Below are positions 11,657 to 22,347 of a DNA stretch of 64,000 nucleotides, in pieces; the stretch's first letter is position 1, and every line of letters begins with the position of its first letter. The stretch covers positions 134,154,755 through 134,218,754 of the forward strand of contig OW804094.1 of NCBI GenBank assembly GCA_942159475.1. Reading direction: 5' to 3'. The notes under the pieces are model-generated. The model had not been told where the DNA came from, did not search any database, and worked only from the letters and a program-made list of their open reading frames with translations. The stretch comes from Sthenelais limicola (lineage: Eukaryota > Annelida > Polychaeta > Phyllodocida > Sigalionidae). The translations under genes were made by a program, and so were the position numbers.

Positions 11657-12082
11657 ATTACGTCATGTCATACCTCGCTGCTCATGTCTCCCTGCAACCT
11701 GAATTTTATCTCCACCACATGCAGTGGTCAGTGCTGTGCAGCATGGCGATCCACTCACCAATCTCCACCATAGGCTTATATAAATGTAACCCTCAGTAGC
11801 TTTTACACCTTCCACTCTCCCCTCTCCCTCTGTGACCTTCTCTCTCTCTCCTTTCTTATTTGCTAAACTAATAATATTTTTAAATATTCTTAAGTTTTGA
11901 TTATTATATTTCGATTTCAAATAGATTTCCAGTGTTCATTTTTAGAAGTATGGTTTTTTCTTAATAATAAAGATATTGTTACCATTTTTTTCAGGATATA
12001 CCTAAAGAAATTATATAACTATACACCATATAAATATTAATCTTTGCTTTTTGGTCTGTGGGTTCAAGTGCCAAAGGCACTT
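11657..12082. other. Sequence between LINE A-tract and resumed MITE
   Basis: No gene. It includes a pyrimidine-rich stretch (about 11800-11870) and ends with a perfect 8-bp stem, 3-nt loop hairpin at 12065-12083 (CAAGTGCC AAA GGCACTTG). It is either part of the retrotransposon 3' end or of an older insertion. Confidence 0.45.
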
Positions 12083-12197
12083 GTACAGTATAAAATCTAT
12101 AGGAACAAGCCATGTTCAGCATGGGATATTAAATTATATCAATGCTCTTTTGCCTTATCATCTATCATACATATAGAGATTTATTAACCAAGGTATG
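12083..12197 (+). mobile_element. MITE family B, right half (split by insertion)
   Basis: Resumes with GTACAGTATAAAATCTATAGG and CCATGTTCAGCATGG. After about 12155 it is internally deleted, ending near ACCAAGGTATG. It is the partner of 5895-5959. Confidence 0.65.
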
Positions 12198-13610
12198 TTT
12201 TTTTTTAATAAATTTTATTTGTGTTCAGTCTTGGGTAAATATTCCCGTGATACACAATCAAAAATACAATTTACAGATTGACATTTGATCAATATATCAA
12301 TTATATACTTCGGAAAGTTTAATTTTTAACCATTTAAGATTACATTTCAGATGGACTTATATACATGCAGAAAAAGTCGAATCCATTTTAGAAGATCCTA
12401 ATGATATACACAGTTGTTTTTTGTTTTTTATCTTTTCCCCTTCAATATGAGAATAAAAGCATCTAAAATTACCATGAGTATAAGAGAAGTTTGTGTTTTT
12501 AGTCATTTTTCAAGGCAGTTTTGACATCAGTTAAGCTTGTGAGATATAATGATGTTGTCTGGCATATATACACTGGCATATGAAAGCCTGGTCTTCCATC
12601 TTCCCTAGGTGATCTATCTGGTATCTCATACAAAGAAGTGTTGGGTTGAATAGATTAATGACATGAGATGAAAGGGGTATGAGACAATGATGATATAAAG
12701 CACATTTTTACAAAAACAGTTGATTAGTTTTTGCTGCAAAGGAGTAACATATTGGATATATATTCACCCTTATATATAATACTTTTATTCAGAAAACAAG
12801 TTACATTTGCATTACAAAACACTCTAAGTGTTATAATCATAATCTAGGAAGTGCATGGGTTAGGACATCTGCATAAATGCAGTTCTTCCAACGACCTCCC
12901 ATTAAACAATATATAATGATTAAATTGACAATCTTATCATTCATTTCTTATTATTAACATCTATTTTAAGTTTGTCTTATATTCCGTCTTGCGGTTGGGA
13001 TATTTAAAATCCTCAATTTGTGCTAGTTCATTTTATTATCAGAGCCTTCACGATCTACTTCAGGAAGTTTTGGTTTCAGTCCCCAATCAATTTATAATTG
13101 ATCAACTTCATACTCTTCCTTAATCATTAACATTAACATGGGTATGTTGAACTTGGTTTTTTTAATTCATCACCCGTTGGACATAATATTACAACAATAC
13201 TTAATACTTAAATACACTGTTTATGGATTTTCCAGTGTACCCTAGACTTCAATCCATCTCTTTAATGTTATAAATGTATGATTTCATAAAATATCTCGTA
13301 ATGGTATGACAATCACTAAAATCGATATTATATTTAATACTGATGTATTAGAAACACGTACCCAAACTGGAAAATTAAATTACTTAATTGTTGATATTTA
13401 TGAGAGGGGACGGGACGAAGAAGAGGAGTAATTCCCAATCCCTAAAAACAGGGGCCCCAATATAAGTATATATATATATACAGAGCATGTTCAGTTAAAA
13501 TAACGTGATTAAAAAGAATTATATATACATTATCGAATACGCTATATATATATATGCTATATACAGTTACTGACTTGCAAATCTAGCAGATATTGATCAA
13601 ATTCAACTGC
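12198..13610. other. Unassigned AT-rich DNA
   Basis: No supported gene or repeat family beyond short AT-rich and (TA)n stretches near 13468-13555. Confidence 0.4.
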
Positions 13611-13919
13611 CAATAGGGGACTTGCATAGCGCCCATTTTGCATTTTGATCAGGTGTATGTCAGTATAAAATCCATAGATAACATGCCATGTTCAGCATTA
13701 CATGGAACATTTATCGTATTTCAATTATGCCATCGTGCATTTAGCTTTCATAGAAGATTTATATAGGCTATGACATATAGATCTGTAGACAAAGTTTTTT
13801 GGGATTTTCGATAAAAAAAAATGCTGCTAAATATTTGTATTCCAAAGCTGAACTGAATCTATTCCAGCATGCACTGTAACAGACTTGCGCAGTGGTGGCA
13901 CAGGCAAATCCTCTATTGC
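13611..13919 (+). mobile_element. MITE family B
   Basis: Starts CAATAGGGGACTTGCATAG and ends GGCAAATCCTCTATTG. It contains CCAGCATGCACTGTAACAG and a short internal deletion near the left end. Confidence 0.78.
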
Positions 13920-14385
13920 ACCATGAAATCAAACTGCATTTCAGAAAAGTATACAAATGTTGCAAATTCTGACGTGCAAATATCACCAAAACTCCACTAG
14001 AGTGCAAATCTAAATACAATGTTTATAGTGAAGACGTAATGACATTTACATAAATAATATTCTCTGTGTGAAACTTAATTAACGTACTTTGATTCCCCTG
14101 AAACTATCCGGTCGTACCGAAATGGAATTTTATGTGAATCCCAAAGTCAGTCATGGTACAGGTTGACATATCCTATAATTGTTGTAGACACATGGCCATC
14201 ACACACACGTTTATCGACATGACATTATTTCATTTAATTGTTCCTCTTTTTTAAAAATATTTTTATTGGCCTCAAATTTAACATCACTGATCTTCAATTA
14301 AATGTTGGAATATCCAGTTCATCCAGATTCATAGATTCCAGATAATCATTATTTTCTTCCGTCGTGGAAAATAAATAGCATGTGC
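13920..14385. other. Unassigned DNA
   Basis: No recognisable gene or repeat. Confidence 0.35.
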
Positions 14386-14484
14386 ACTACACTCTATACG
14401 CGACCTGTAGGTAGTAAACATCAAAGCCCTCTAACGTTAAGGCTATGGCACGCCGCTGCCTACAGGACGAGTATAGAGTGTAGT
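14386..14484. repeat. 99-bp foldback element with ~29-bp inverted arms
   Basis: The left arm starts ACTACACTCTATACGCGACC and the right arm ends GAGTATAGAGTGTAGT. The arms are complementary with about four mismatches around a loop of about 40 nt. It is a small foldback transposon or MITE. Confidence 0.6.
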
Positions 14485-14622
14485 TGGATGCCAGGGAAGA
14501 AGTGGGCCGGTTGACCAAGGTGAGAATGGAACAATTAAACATATGCACATTATGGGGCACCAACGTGGCGATCCTCCTGTATTATCTATATGAACTTATA
14601 TTAGATAACATATATTAACAAA

Positions 14623-15021
14623 TGTGATCCGTTTTAGGAAAGTGGGTCATAAGTCGCAAAATATAGATTTTGATCACCATATTTGAAAAGAGGAGATCGA
14701 GCTGATTCCAATGATAGTGAACACTAGGACACCTGATAAGTATTTCTATATTTTAAGTTCGATATTTTTATTTTTGAAAAAAATAAGTTTTCGATGTTTC
14801 TGGATGGGTAATTACCAGTAGAGTAACTAAATATACTCCATACAAAGGCCTTTAAAACGCAAAGATATATTTAATACAATGTCCCGAAATTTAGTACATG
14901 GATTCATATGACTATAAGTGCTAAACCCTCTAATAATAAGCACATTCCTACAACGAGAATAAATCACTTTGAAAAATATCAATTTAGCGACTTGAGACTC
15001 ATTTTCGTGAAACACATCACA
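14623..15021 (+). mobile_element. MITE family A, full length
   Basis: Left end TGTGATCCGTTTTAGG and right end AACACATCACA. The interior (ATATTTGAAAAGAGGAGATC, then a 3' block with ATATATTTAATACAATGTC) matches copies at 25.4 and 60.3 kb. The TIRs continue to GTCGCAAAA. Confidence 0.78.
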
Positions 15022-15358
15022 AATATATTGTAAATCGTGAATACAAATTTAAAGAATAATAAAGCCAAACTTTTTAACGAGCATAACATCAAAAGAAACC
15101 TATGTATATAGTTGTATATAAATAGATAACTAGTCAATTAAGCAGTATATTAGGGAGTCCCAAAACCTCCACCTTATATCCACTTGTTACTTAAGTAGAT
15201 TAGATTCTACATGATAAACCAGATGATCATCAGTTCATGTATAGACTCCATCTGAGCAGCTCTAGGACGTCCTGGAAGACTTGCACTGTGTGCAGAAGGT
15301 CGATCTATTTTCCAACAAAAGTGTAATTATATCATTAAGGAAATAAAAGATTATTATT
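15022..15358. other. Unassigned DNA
   Basis: No gene or repeat recognised between the family A copy and the LINE insertion. Confidence 0.35.
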
Positions 15359-16568
15359 AATATTATATGATAATTGTGTTCGATTGGTGAAAAGCAAGTC
15401 AATATCATCACAGCCCATTTTAAAGAGATTTACACAGCAGTGAAAGATAAGTTATACACTCAAGACGACAGAAATAGTGATTGGTACGATCGTTTTTTGC
15501 AGAAAAATATTGATATTTCGAATATAGAATTTAAAGTATGGTATCGTGTTCCTTTTCTATGTACTAGAAATGTGAGACTACAGTCGTTCCAGTATGGTGT
15601 TATTAATAAATTAACTGTTTGCAACGTTCACCTGAATGATATGGATATAGTAACCTCCAATTTATGTAAATACTGCGATTCGGTAGATGATTTATTTCAT
15701 TTCTTCATAGATTGTCAAAAATCATGTGATTTTTGGTTTAGTTTAATAAACTGGGCCAAAAAGAATGAATATCTTGATAAAGAAATATCGGAAAACATGA
15801 ACGCAATATTCATAATGTTGGGTATTCCAAGTCTGGAAGAAAAATACTGCGTTTGGAATTATATTCTAATATACGCGAGATTTTATATATATAAATGTCG
15901 ACTGTTTAAAGAAAACAAGTTATGCTTCTTTGAGTTCCTAAGGGAATTAAAATTTAAGTTGAAAGCAATGAGAGATGGGGCATTTGTTAATGCTTCACAT
16001 AAGAAAGACTGGAGGAGGTGGGAAAAAATATTTGATACAATATAGGATTAAGAAGTTAAATCCAGTAATCAGTGTTTAAGCAGCCCCCCCCCCCCCCCGT
16101 CAAACTGTGCATTCTTAGGATATAAACAATGTCGATGAAAATGATCTGGTAACCAATGCCTAGTCAAGTTGGTGAGAAAATGCCAAATATGTGGTCTTCT
16201 TTGATTCTTAATATGACCCCCCCCCCCCCCCGGTGCTATCGGTGGGTCGAATCAATGGGTGCTCGATCGCAGTGGAAGCTATGTCATTTTTGTATAATTT
16301 CTTGCCTTTTTTATTTTTTGATCTGTAAACCTGTGATACCTAATGTTTATCCTAGGTTCCACATATATTTAATGTTTTAAAGCAGAATAGTCAAGGTGGA
16401 TAGAGAAATGAAAAACAACGAATATGCTTGGTATATAAAATGTTTTATTTTAGGTCATTGTGAAAAAAAGAAGCGATGTATCTAATGTAAACGCTTCTCA
16501 GTGTTGACTCTGTCTACCTCGGAAATAAAGACCCGGTGTTGGGAAAAAAAAAAAATATTATATGATAA
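15359..16568 (+). mobile_element. 5'-truncated L1/Tx1-like LINE with 15-bp target-site duplications
   Basis: The 15-mer AATATTATATGATAA occurs at 15359-15373 and again at 16554-16568, immediately after the poly(A) run. The insert carries only the C-terminal end of a LINE ORF2, then a 3' UTR with two runs of 15 C (16084-16098, 16217-16231), an AATAAA at about 16522 and poly(A). This is a textbook 5'-truncated target-primed insertion. Confidence 0.9.
15374..16045 (+). pseudogene. C-terminal fragment of L1/Tx1-like LINE ORF2
   Basis: The open frame begins directly after the target-site duplication, so it has no native start. It shows LQSFQYGVINKL, then a zinc-knuckle-like CKYC...HFFIDC (C-x2-C-x7-H-x4-C) and an FWFSLINW block. 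This is the order seen after the RT domain of L1/Tx1-group ORF2 proteins. No RT catalytic motifs remain, so it cannot encode a working polymerase. The remaining frame is uninterrupted to TAG, which implies a fairly young insertion. Confidence 0.8.
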
Positions 16569-16977
16569 ATACAAAAAGTCCAAAATGTTCATGCATTGCC
16601 CTGAATGTTTACACAAACATTTTAATTCTAACTAAAAGTCCCTTTAAATTAATTATTCTTGTTTAAAGAAATTAGTGTCACGAAATAACCATTTTTCAGT
16701 GTTTACAAAAAAAAAGATTATTGCAACGGAATTACAAAATTAAAAACTTTCAGTTCCTGGGAAAAAAAGAAATGTTACCTCCCCTACCTTTCTTTGAACT
16801 GGAGTTACATCTTTTGCCTAAGCATTTTACTAATCATTTAATGCTGCATAGTGGGTCCATGCCCAGTAGGGAACAGGACGGTCAGAAACGCACAAGCCAC
16901 AACGCCACCTATCCACGCACACCACACTACACATTACACACTCCCACCATACACACATCACTTGCAGTCGCCAGGAA
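16569..16977. other. Unassigned DNA
   Basis: No supported gene. The open frame at 16721-17062 runs into MITE family C and is incidental. Confidence 0.35.
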
Positions 16978-17162
16978 ATGTACAATTTGCCTTCAACAAT
17001 GCGCTCAAATAACCTCAAATTTGGGACCAAAATTTAATTTAAAACAACTTCATCATAATTAGATGTTATTGAATTAACGCAAATACCAGATGTATTTAAC
17101 AATTCCCAGTGTTTATCGTTTTTAGCCTAATTTAGCAGGATTCATTTTCATCGTAGAACTGC
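16978..17162 (+). mobile_element. MITE family C, right end displaced by a family B copy
   Basis: Starts near the left TIR (TGTACAATTTGCCTTCAACA) and runs to GTAGAACTGCC. There the family B TIR CAATAGGGG takes over, so family B probably inserted here. Confidence 0.6.
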
Positions 17163-17372
17163 CAATAGGGGATTTGCATGTCTCACTGCGCATGTCTACT
17201 GCAGTGCATGTTGGGATGGATTCTGTTCAAATCTGACATACAAATATTGGCAATATTTTTATCGAAAATTGCAAGAATGTTTTCACCAATATCATAGCTT
17301 TTATAAACGATATATGAAAACAAAATGCATGATGGGAAAGATGAAGTCTTGTGTTATGGAAACATGTATACA
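17163..17372 (-). mobile_element. MITE family B, reverse, truncated
   Basis: Starts CAATAGGGGATTTGCATG, with GCATGTTGGGATGGATTC and GCATGATGGGAAAGATGAAG as in reverse copies. Similarity is lost after GGAAACATGTATA. Confidence 0.72.
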
Positions 17373-17589
17373 ATCCCATTATATAGTTCTAGGCGACATG
17401 ACCCGGACATGACCCATTCTCTCAGTCATACAATATATAATCCATCATTTCAATCATACCGGCCATCACACAACATATATACATAATAATTATGTATTTT
17501 CTATTCTAAACTCTCAAAACATTTATTATTATTTCTATAACTTTGAAACATTTTATCACAACTCTCCAATCAATTCTCAACCTATATAT

Positions 17590-17730
17590 CAACCTCCAAT
17601 TTTATCAAAACAAATATACTCAGATATACCCAGATATACCTTGTATTGGCCATTTCCCAGTCTAATCTAACAAAATTTACTAAATATGTAGATCTGCCGA
17701 CTGTACATTTTCTGAAGATCTGACCCATCA
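17590..17730 (+). mobile_element. MITE family C, right part
   Basis: Contains ATACTCAGATATACCCAG and ends TGTACATTTTCTGAAGATCT-GACCCAT. The left end is not recognisable. Confidence 0.6.
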
Positions 17731-17935
17731 GTGATACCGATGAAATACTGAAGCAATTATACAAATGACTTCTTGTCTGTGCAGTTGTAGCGGTAATAAT
17801 ATACAAAGGTGTCTGGGAATGGATATCTTCATTATTTTGTATTAATGAGGACTCCTGCTGGTCTTTCACGACTTAATAATTCCCTAGGCCTCAAGTCCTT
17901 ACTGTCTGCTCTCCTTAATAAAAAAAAGTATACAA

Positions 17936-18405
17936 AACATGTGGTGTTCAGAGTGGAATATTTAACAGTGATCTTATATACATGGCCATGTGTTTTACGT
18001 GATTCAGTAAAACGAGACTTATATGCATATGGGTAAGATTTTCAGAAAATGCACAATTGGCAGCTGTACACATTTATTGGATTATGCTAAATTATGCTGC
18101 TATTTCTTCAATATACTAGATAAATTCGATTCTAGCAATCTGTTTGGTTAGGTTGAACTGTATTTTGAACTTTATTTTCGTCGGAAATTTGGGTTTTTGA
18201 ACAGATTGGCGAAGTGGACTTGTACATTTTCTGAAAATCTGACCCATATACGTTATAGATCACTTACACAAGGTATATGATTTTGGTGAAAAGATCCTTG
18301 CATTTTTGGATAAAAATGTTGCTAAATATTTGTATGTTAGATTTGAACTGAATTCACCCCAGCATGCACCGTAATAGACATGCGTAGTGAGACAAATCCC
18401 CAATT
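17936..18405 (+). mobile_element. MITE family B, left-truncated, with nested family C
   Basis: Family B sequence runs from AACATGTGGTGTTCAG to about 18026, is interrupted by a complete family C element (18027-18250), and resumes at TATAGATCACTTACACAAGG to CAAATCCCCAATTGG. Family C is therefore younger than this family B copy. Confidence 0.75.
18027..18250 (-). mobile_element. MITE family C, full length, nested in family B
   Basis: Begins ATATGGGTAAGATTTTCAGA and ends TTTCTGAAAATCTGACCCAT(AT). The flanks on both sides are adjacent segments of family B. Confidence 0.78.
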
Positions 18406-20094
18406 GGCATGGATATAATGAAGATTTCCACCCAACACCCCAAACATGGGCACAGTATAGATCTGTGCTGCGTCTATATTGTGTTTGATCCGAATACAAT
18501 TTATCGCATCTCTATTTCCATCTGTCACAGAGAGTGGCAGAATGCAAATATTTATTCAATCGATTTTCAATGCTGTGAACCAAACGAGAGAAAAATTAGT
18601 TCCCGGAAATGATTAATTACTTCAAATAAAGAATGTTGTATTTGCAGGGACCTGTGTTATCATTGACGGCGCACAAATTGATCGTCAAATACGTCATGAA
18701 ATGACGAGTGGTAAATCCAGGGGTCGGATGGAATCTCATAACTTATTATTTTCTCTCATTTCTATGCATACTAATTAAACATTGCAGCGATGGTCTATTT
18801 TAGAATAGCCACGTTTTAGAATAGCCTCCGCTCTCTCGGATGATATTCACCCATCTGCGATCTAACACAGGTCATCTAGGATTTCCTGTTCTGCTATAGT
18901 TCGTTCTGTTTTTGTTTTTCTTCTGATCAGTTCACTGTTCGTTTTCTGTTGTTTTTCATGTTCTCACTCGAACTTAAAGCCAGCCCGTACGGCTGTCATA
19001 CAACAGTTTTAACAAATACAACTCTCTATATACACTAACATTTTGCATTAGTTTCATTTACACAGTCATTATTATAGGTCATGCCCATGCAGAGATGGTT
19101 ATTTCTACCTTTTGACCTTCTGTTCTACCACCTTGTTTCACTAACAATATTTTCATTTACATAGTCATGGTTACCCTCTGAGTCCAGAAAAGTATACCGC
19201 TGTATTGGGTTGTGTGGGCATGTGACTTTTAGGCTAGTTGCTTGTATAAATCATGTGGATTGTTCACATTTTCGACGAACTACCCTCCACCCAGCCATCC
19301 CGTTCTCCGACCCACCCCACCCGGGCCTCGGCGCTGTTCACTCAGTCAGTGAACAGCGCCGCTGGTGTCAATTGATGTAACTAAGGGGCTCTTCCATGCT
19401 CGTTCCCTGCGGCCCGCCCTGCAGCTCTTCCATGAACCTTATAGCTTCCCATCTATTTGTTTTCTTATTTTGTTATGGTTGACTGCACTCGCTTCGAATC
19501 TTCGGTAAGCAATAAGTTTTTATTTTATCAGTAAAGGACACATGTTCCCGTTTTGACCTTGCTACCCTTAACTCACTCTAGCTTCTGGGATCGGTTAGAA
19601 AGTTCCATAAAAAAAAATGCCTGAGAAAAGCTCTTCAGAAGACAGTCTTGGTACAATAGCGTTCCGGGCTTCGAAAAGCGCCCCGGTCACGTGTTTTGAT
19701 GAGCATAGCAAAGCCATCCTTACGGATAGCGGTTGGGGGGCGGGGCGTCTAGTGGTGGCTATTTCTCTCTGTTAATTTCAAACCCTACTACACTCTGTGT
19801 GTTCATGTCCCTATTTACGCTATTAATCAATATCACATGAAATCAGTCAATAATACATGAAACAGTAACCGTAATATTGTCAATGCTACATCTTTGAATT
19901 TCACTCTGTACTTAACTTGTACTTCAGGCGGCGGTGGTAATGGACATATGACTTAATACATGTTCCTTCTCAACAATATATGATAGTATATACTACTCCA
20001 TGAGTTAATGGAACACTTACTGTTTAGAACCCTAGGAGAAATAACATGGGAAAACATGTTAACAAGCTAATTTATGCCCCCGCCTTTAAATACT
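18406..20094. other. Unassigned region, locally GC-richer
   Basis: No confident gene. It includes a perfect GC-rich hairpin (19329-19361), a repeated GCTCTTCCATG (about 19388 and 19425), a 27-codon frame from about 19618 and a GGGGGGCGGGGCG block near 19734. A promoter is possible but nothing downstream supports one. Confidence 0.35.
19329..19361. repeat. Perfect 14-bp stem hairpin
   Basis: The arms CGGCGCTGTTCACT and AGTGAACAGCGCCG are exact complements around the 5-nt loop CAGTC. Confidence 0.85.
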
Positions 20095-20470
20095 CTCCAC
20101 CACCTTTCCTCTGTCTTTCTTTCTCTCTCCTTCCCTCTCGCCATCTCTACCCCCTCCCCCTCTTTCTCTTATCCTCCTTCTGTCTATCATTCCTATCTCT
20201 TTTCTTACCTTTACAACATGCATCTTTCTATCTCCTTTTCTCACGGTCCCCTTTCTCTTTCCCTACTTTCATTTTTCATTCCTCTTTCTCTCTCCTTCTC
20301 TCTCTCCATCTTTCTATCCCCTCTCTCTTTCCCTCTCCTTCCTGTCTCTCCCTAGCCCTCCCTCTCTCTCTCTCCCTAGCCCTCCCTCTCTCTCTCCCTG
20401 CGTCTATTTCCCTCTCTCTCTCCCTCTCTCTCCCTCTCTCTCCCTCTCTCTCCCTCTTTCCCCTCTTTCT
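20095..20470. repeat. CT-rich polypyrimidine tract
   Basis: Long low-complexity run of TCTC/CCCT/TTTC units on the plus strand. The long open frames across it (20046-20579 and others) encode only Leu/Ser/Pro/Phe repeats and are not genes. Confidence 0.9.
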
Positions 20471-20764
20471 TACCGCTTTCAAAGGTTCCGGATGTACCGA
20501 CGTTCACAATGAGCATCATGCAGTGAGTTTGATTGTTATTCTGATGTGCTGGAGGTCAGGAGCCGATACAAATGATTAAGATGCACTCTGTGAAGGTGTT
20601 AAGCATTCATTGTATGTTAACGAACTATTGTTGACTTGTCAGAAGAGTTTTATCGCCAGAGGGCACTCGTCACAAGAGTATATTATATTTCAAGGGCGGC
20701 CATCAAACACCTTTGGCACGCGTTGACTTTGTGTAACGACCAGTGAGTAGCATCTCGTAGTGGG
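20471..20764. other. Unique spacer between opposed tracts
   Basis: About 300 bp of ordinary sequence separating the CT-rich and GA-rich tracts. No gene recognised. Confidence 0.5.
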
Positions 20765-21236
20765 CAGATAGACTGAGTGAGAGAAAGTGAAAGAGGGAGA
20801 GAGAGTGAGTGAGAGAGAGAGAGAAGAAAGAGAGAGGGGAAACAGAGGGAGAGAAGAGAGGGAGAGAGAGATAGGGAGAGAGAAGAGAGGGAGAGAGAGA
20901 ATTCAGAGGGGGAGATAGAAGGAGTAACAGAAAGGGAGAGTGAGAGATTGAGTGAGAAAGAGTGAGAGAGTGAGTGAGAGAGAGAGTGAGGGAAAGAAGA
21001 GAGGGGGAAAGAGGGGGAGAGAAAGAGAGGGAGAGAGAGGGAGGGAGAGGGAGAGAGAGTGAGAGAGTGAGTAAGTGAGAGAAGAGGGAGGGGAAGAGAG
21101 AGTGGGAGAGAGGCAGAGAGAGGCAGAGAGAAGAGAGGGAGAGAGAAAGGGAGAGTGAAAGAGTGAGTAAGAGAGGAGAGAGGGAGGGAGAGGGAGAGAG
21201 AGGGGGAGAGAGGAAGAGAGAAGAGAGAGAGAAGGG
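20765..21236. repeat. GA-rich polypurine tract
   Basis: Low-complexity GAGA/GGGA/AGAGAG sequence on the plus strand, compositionally the inverse of 20095-20470. The reverse-strand open frame across it is low complexity. Confidence 0.9.
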
Positions 21237-21270
21237 TTTTGTCTTTCACTCCTATAGATCTAAATATTGA

Positions 21271-21611
21271 GTTTGTCACTGACAAAATGAGTCATAGATT
21301 TTGAGATACCATCATTTTTGAAAAGATAGGATAGGAAATTCGAAGCAATCTAAAAAGTATTTCTATAATTCACGCTAGATTTATTTGACGTTTGAACACT
21401 CTTTTGCCAAATTATACTCCATAGGATGTCATTAGAAACGCAAGAATATATTTACTACACTGTCTTTAAATTTGGCATATGTATTCATACTACTTAAAGC
21501 ACTAGACACTCCAAAAATGCGAACATTCCTACAAAGAGATCTTGTCAATAAACCCCTTTAAATCTATCAATTTTGCCACTTATGACCCATTTTTCTGTGA
21601 CACATCCCACT
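21271..21611 (+). mobile_element. MITE family A
   Basis: Left end degraded but AAAATGAGTCATAG is present; the right end reads TTTTCTGTGACACATCCCA. The interior matches other family A copies (GATACCATCATTTTTGAAAA). Confidence 0.72.
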
Positions 21612-22347
21612 TTGGAACATAAAAGATCTTACATGCATGATGGATTTGGTATTATTAATTCACCGATTGCTTTCTCATAACATAACATGTCGACCAATAA
21701 ATGTGTGCAGATAAAACCGAAAATGTATCGTTCTATGAAGTTTTAGTGTCGAACAAGGACGCCAACATGTGAGGAGAATTAGAATTTCTAAGGAATCGCT
21801 TAATTAGAAAGTTGCCGACCTTGCTATTTTAGTATGCGAACCGACTTGATATCAATCCACAAGCTTAAGCTTTCCCATGCTTCCTTCGTGTGAAGGATGC
21901 TGTAAGTTCACACTTTTCTCAGACCTGACGCCGGCAACACCTTTGGCAAATTACTGTGAATCCAGCAAATGGCGATGTGACTAATTAAAATAGTGACATC
22001 TGCGGTCGGAGTTCCCAATATGTACATGTCGTCCTGTCTCGGCGTATGATAGATATTTCCAAGTTGTGGACCTAGATTTGTTTTAGCGCGAATTAACTGA
22101 ATTAACCGGGATCCCCGACATAAATGACAACCTGCCAACGGTGAGGACATTTTCAATTGCCATTAAGTGTTATATAGTCTATACACATCCGCTATTTTTA
22201 TTAATTCAATCAAATACTGGTAGATAGATGTATAAATGCTTTCATTTGGTTTTTTACTTAGATTTAAGCTAGGACATGTTCAGCATTAAACTAAATACGG
22301 AAATTCTGATCCACGTCCACTATTATTATTGACTGTTTTGCTTGATT
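21612..22347. other. Unassigned DNA
   Basis: A minus-strand open frame at 21908-22156 (82 codons) has no recognisable domain or splice context. Nothing else was found. Confidence 0.35.

Larger units (their letters stand above)
5960..12082 (+). mobile_element. 6.1-kb insertion: candidate two-ORF LINE (NADAR ORF + EN-RT ORF)
   Basis: The insertion lies exactly between the two halves of one family-B MITE; only GT is shared at the junctions. It contains two long intact ORFs on one strand: NADAR (6223-7140) and endonuclease-RT (8184-11078). The simplest reading is one non-LTR retrotransposon. A complication is an A-rich end with an AATAAA signal at about 11634-11656, followed by another 426 bp before the MITE resumes. 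The alternative is a composite in which the EN-RT element inserted beside an older NADAR-bearing segment. I found no longer target-site duplication by eye. Confidence 0.55.

Noticed and set aside
12065..12083. Possible Helitron 3' hairpin
   Set aside because: No CTRR terminus follows, no TC start was found at 5960, and no Rep/helicase is encoded; the coding content is LINE-type.
19618..19701. Short frame beginning MPEKSSSEDS
   Set aside because: Only 27 codons, no splice donor at its end and no recognisable family.
20046..20579. 177-codon open frame on the plus strand
   Set aside because: It is created by the CT-rich tract; its Leu/Ser/Pro/Phe repeats and absence of domains make it low-complexity noise.
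20683..21285. 200-codon open frame on the minus strand
   Set aside because: Same reason, produced by the GA-rich tract.
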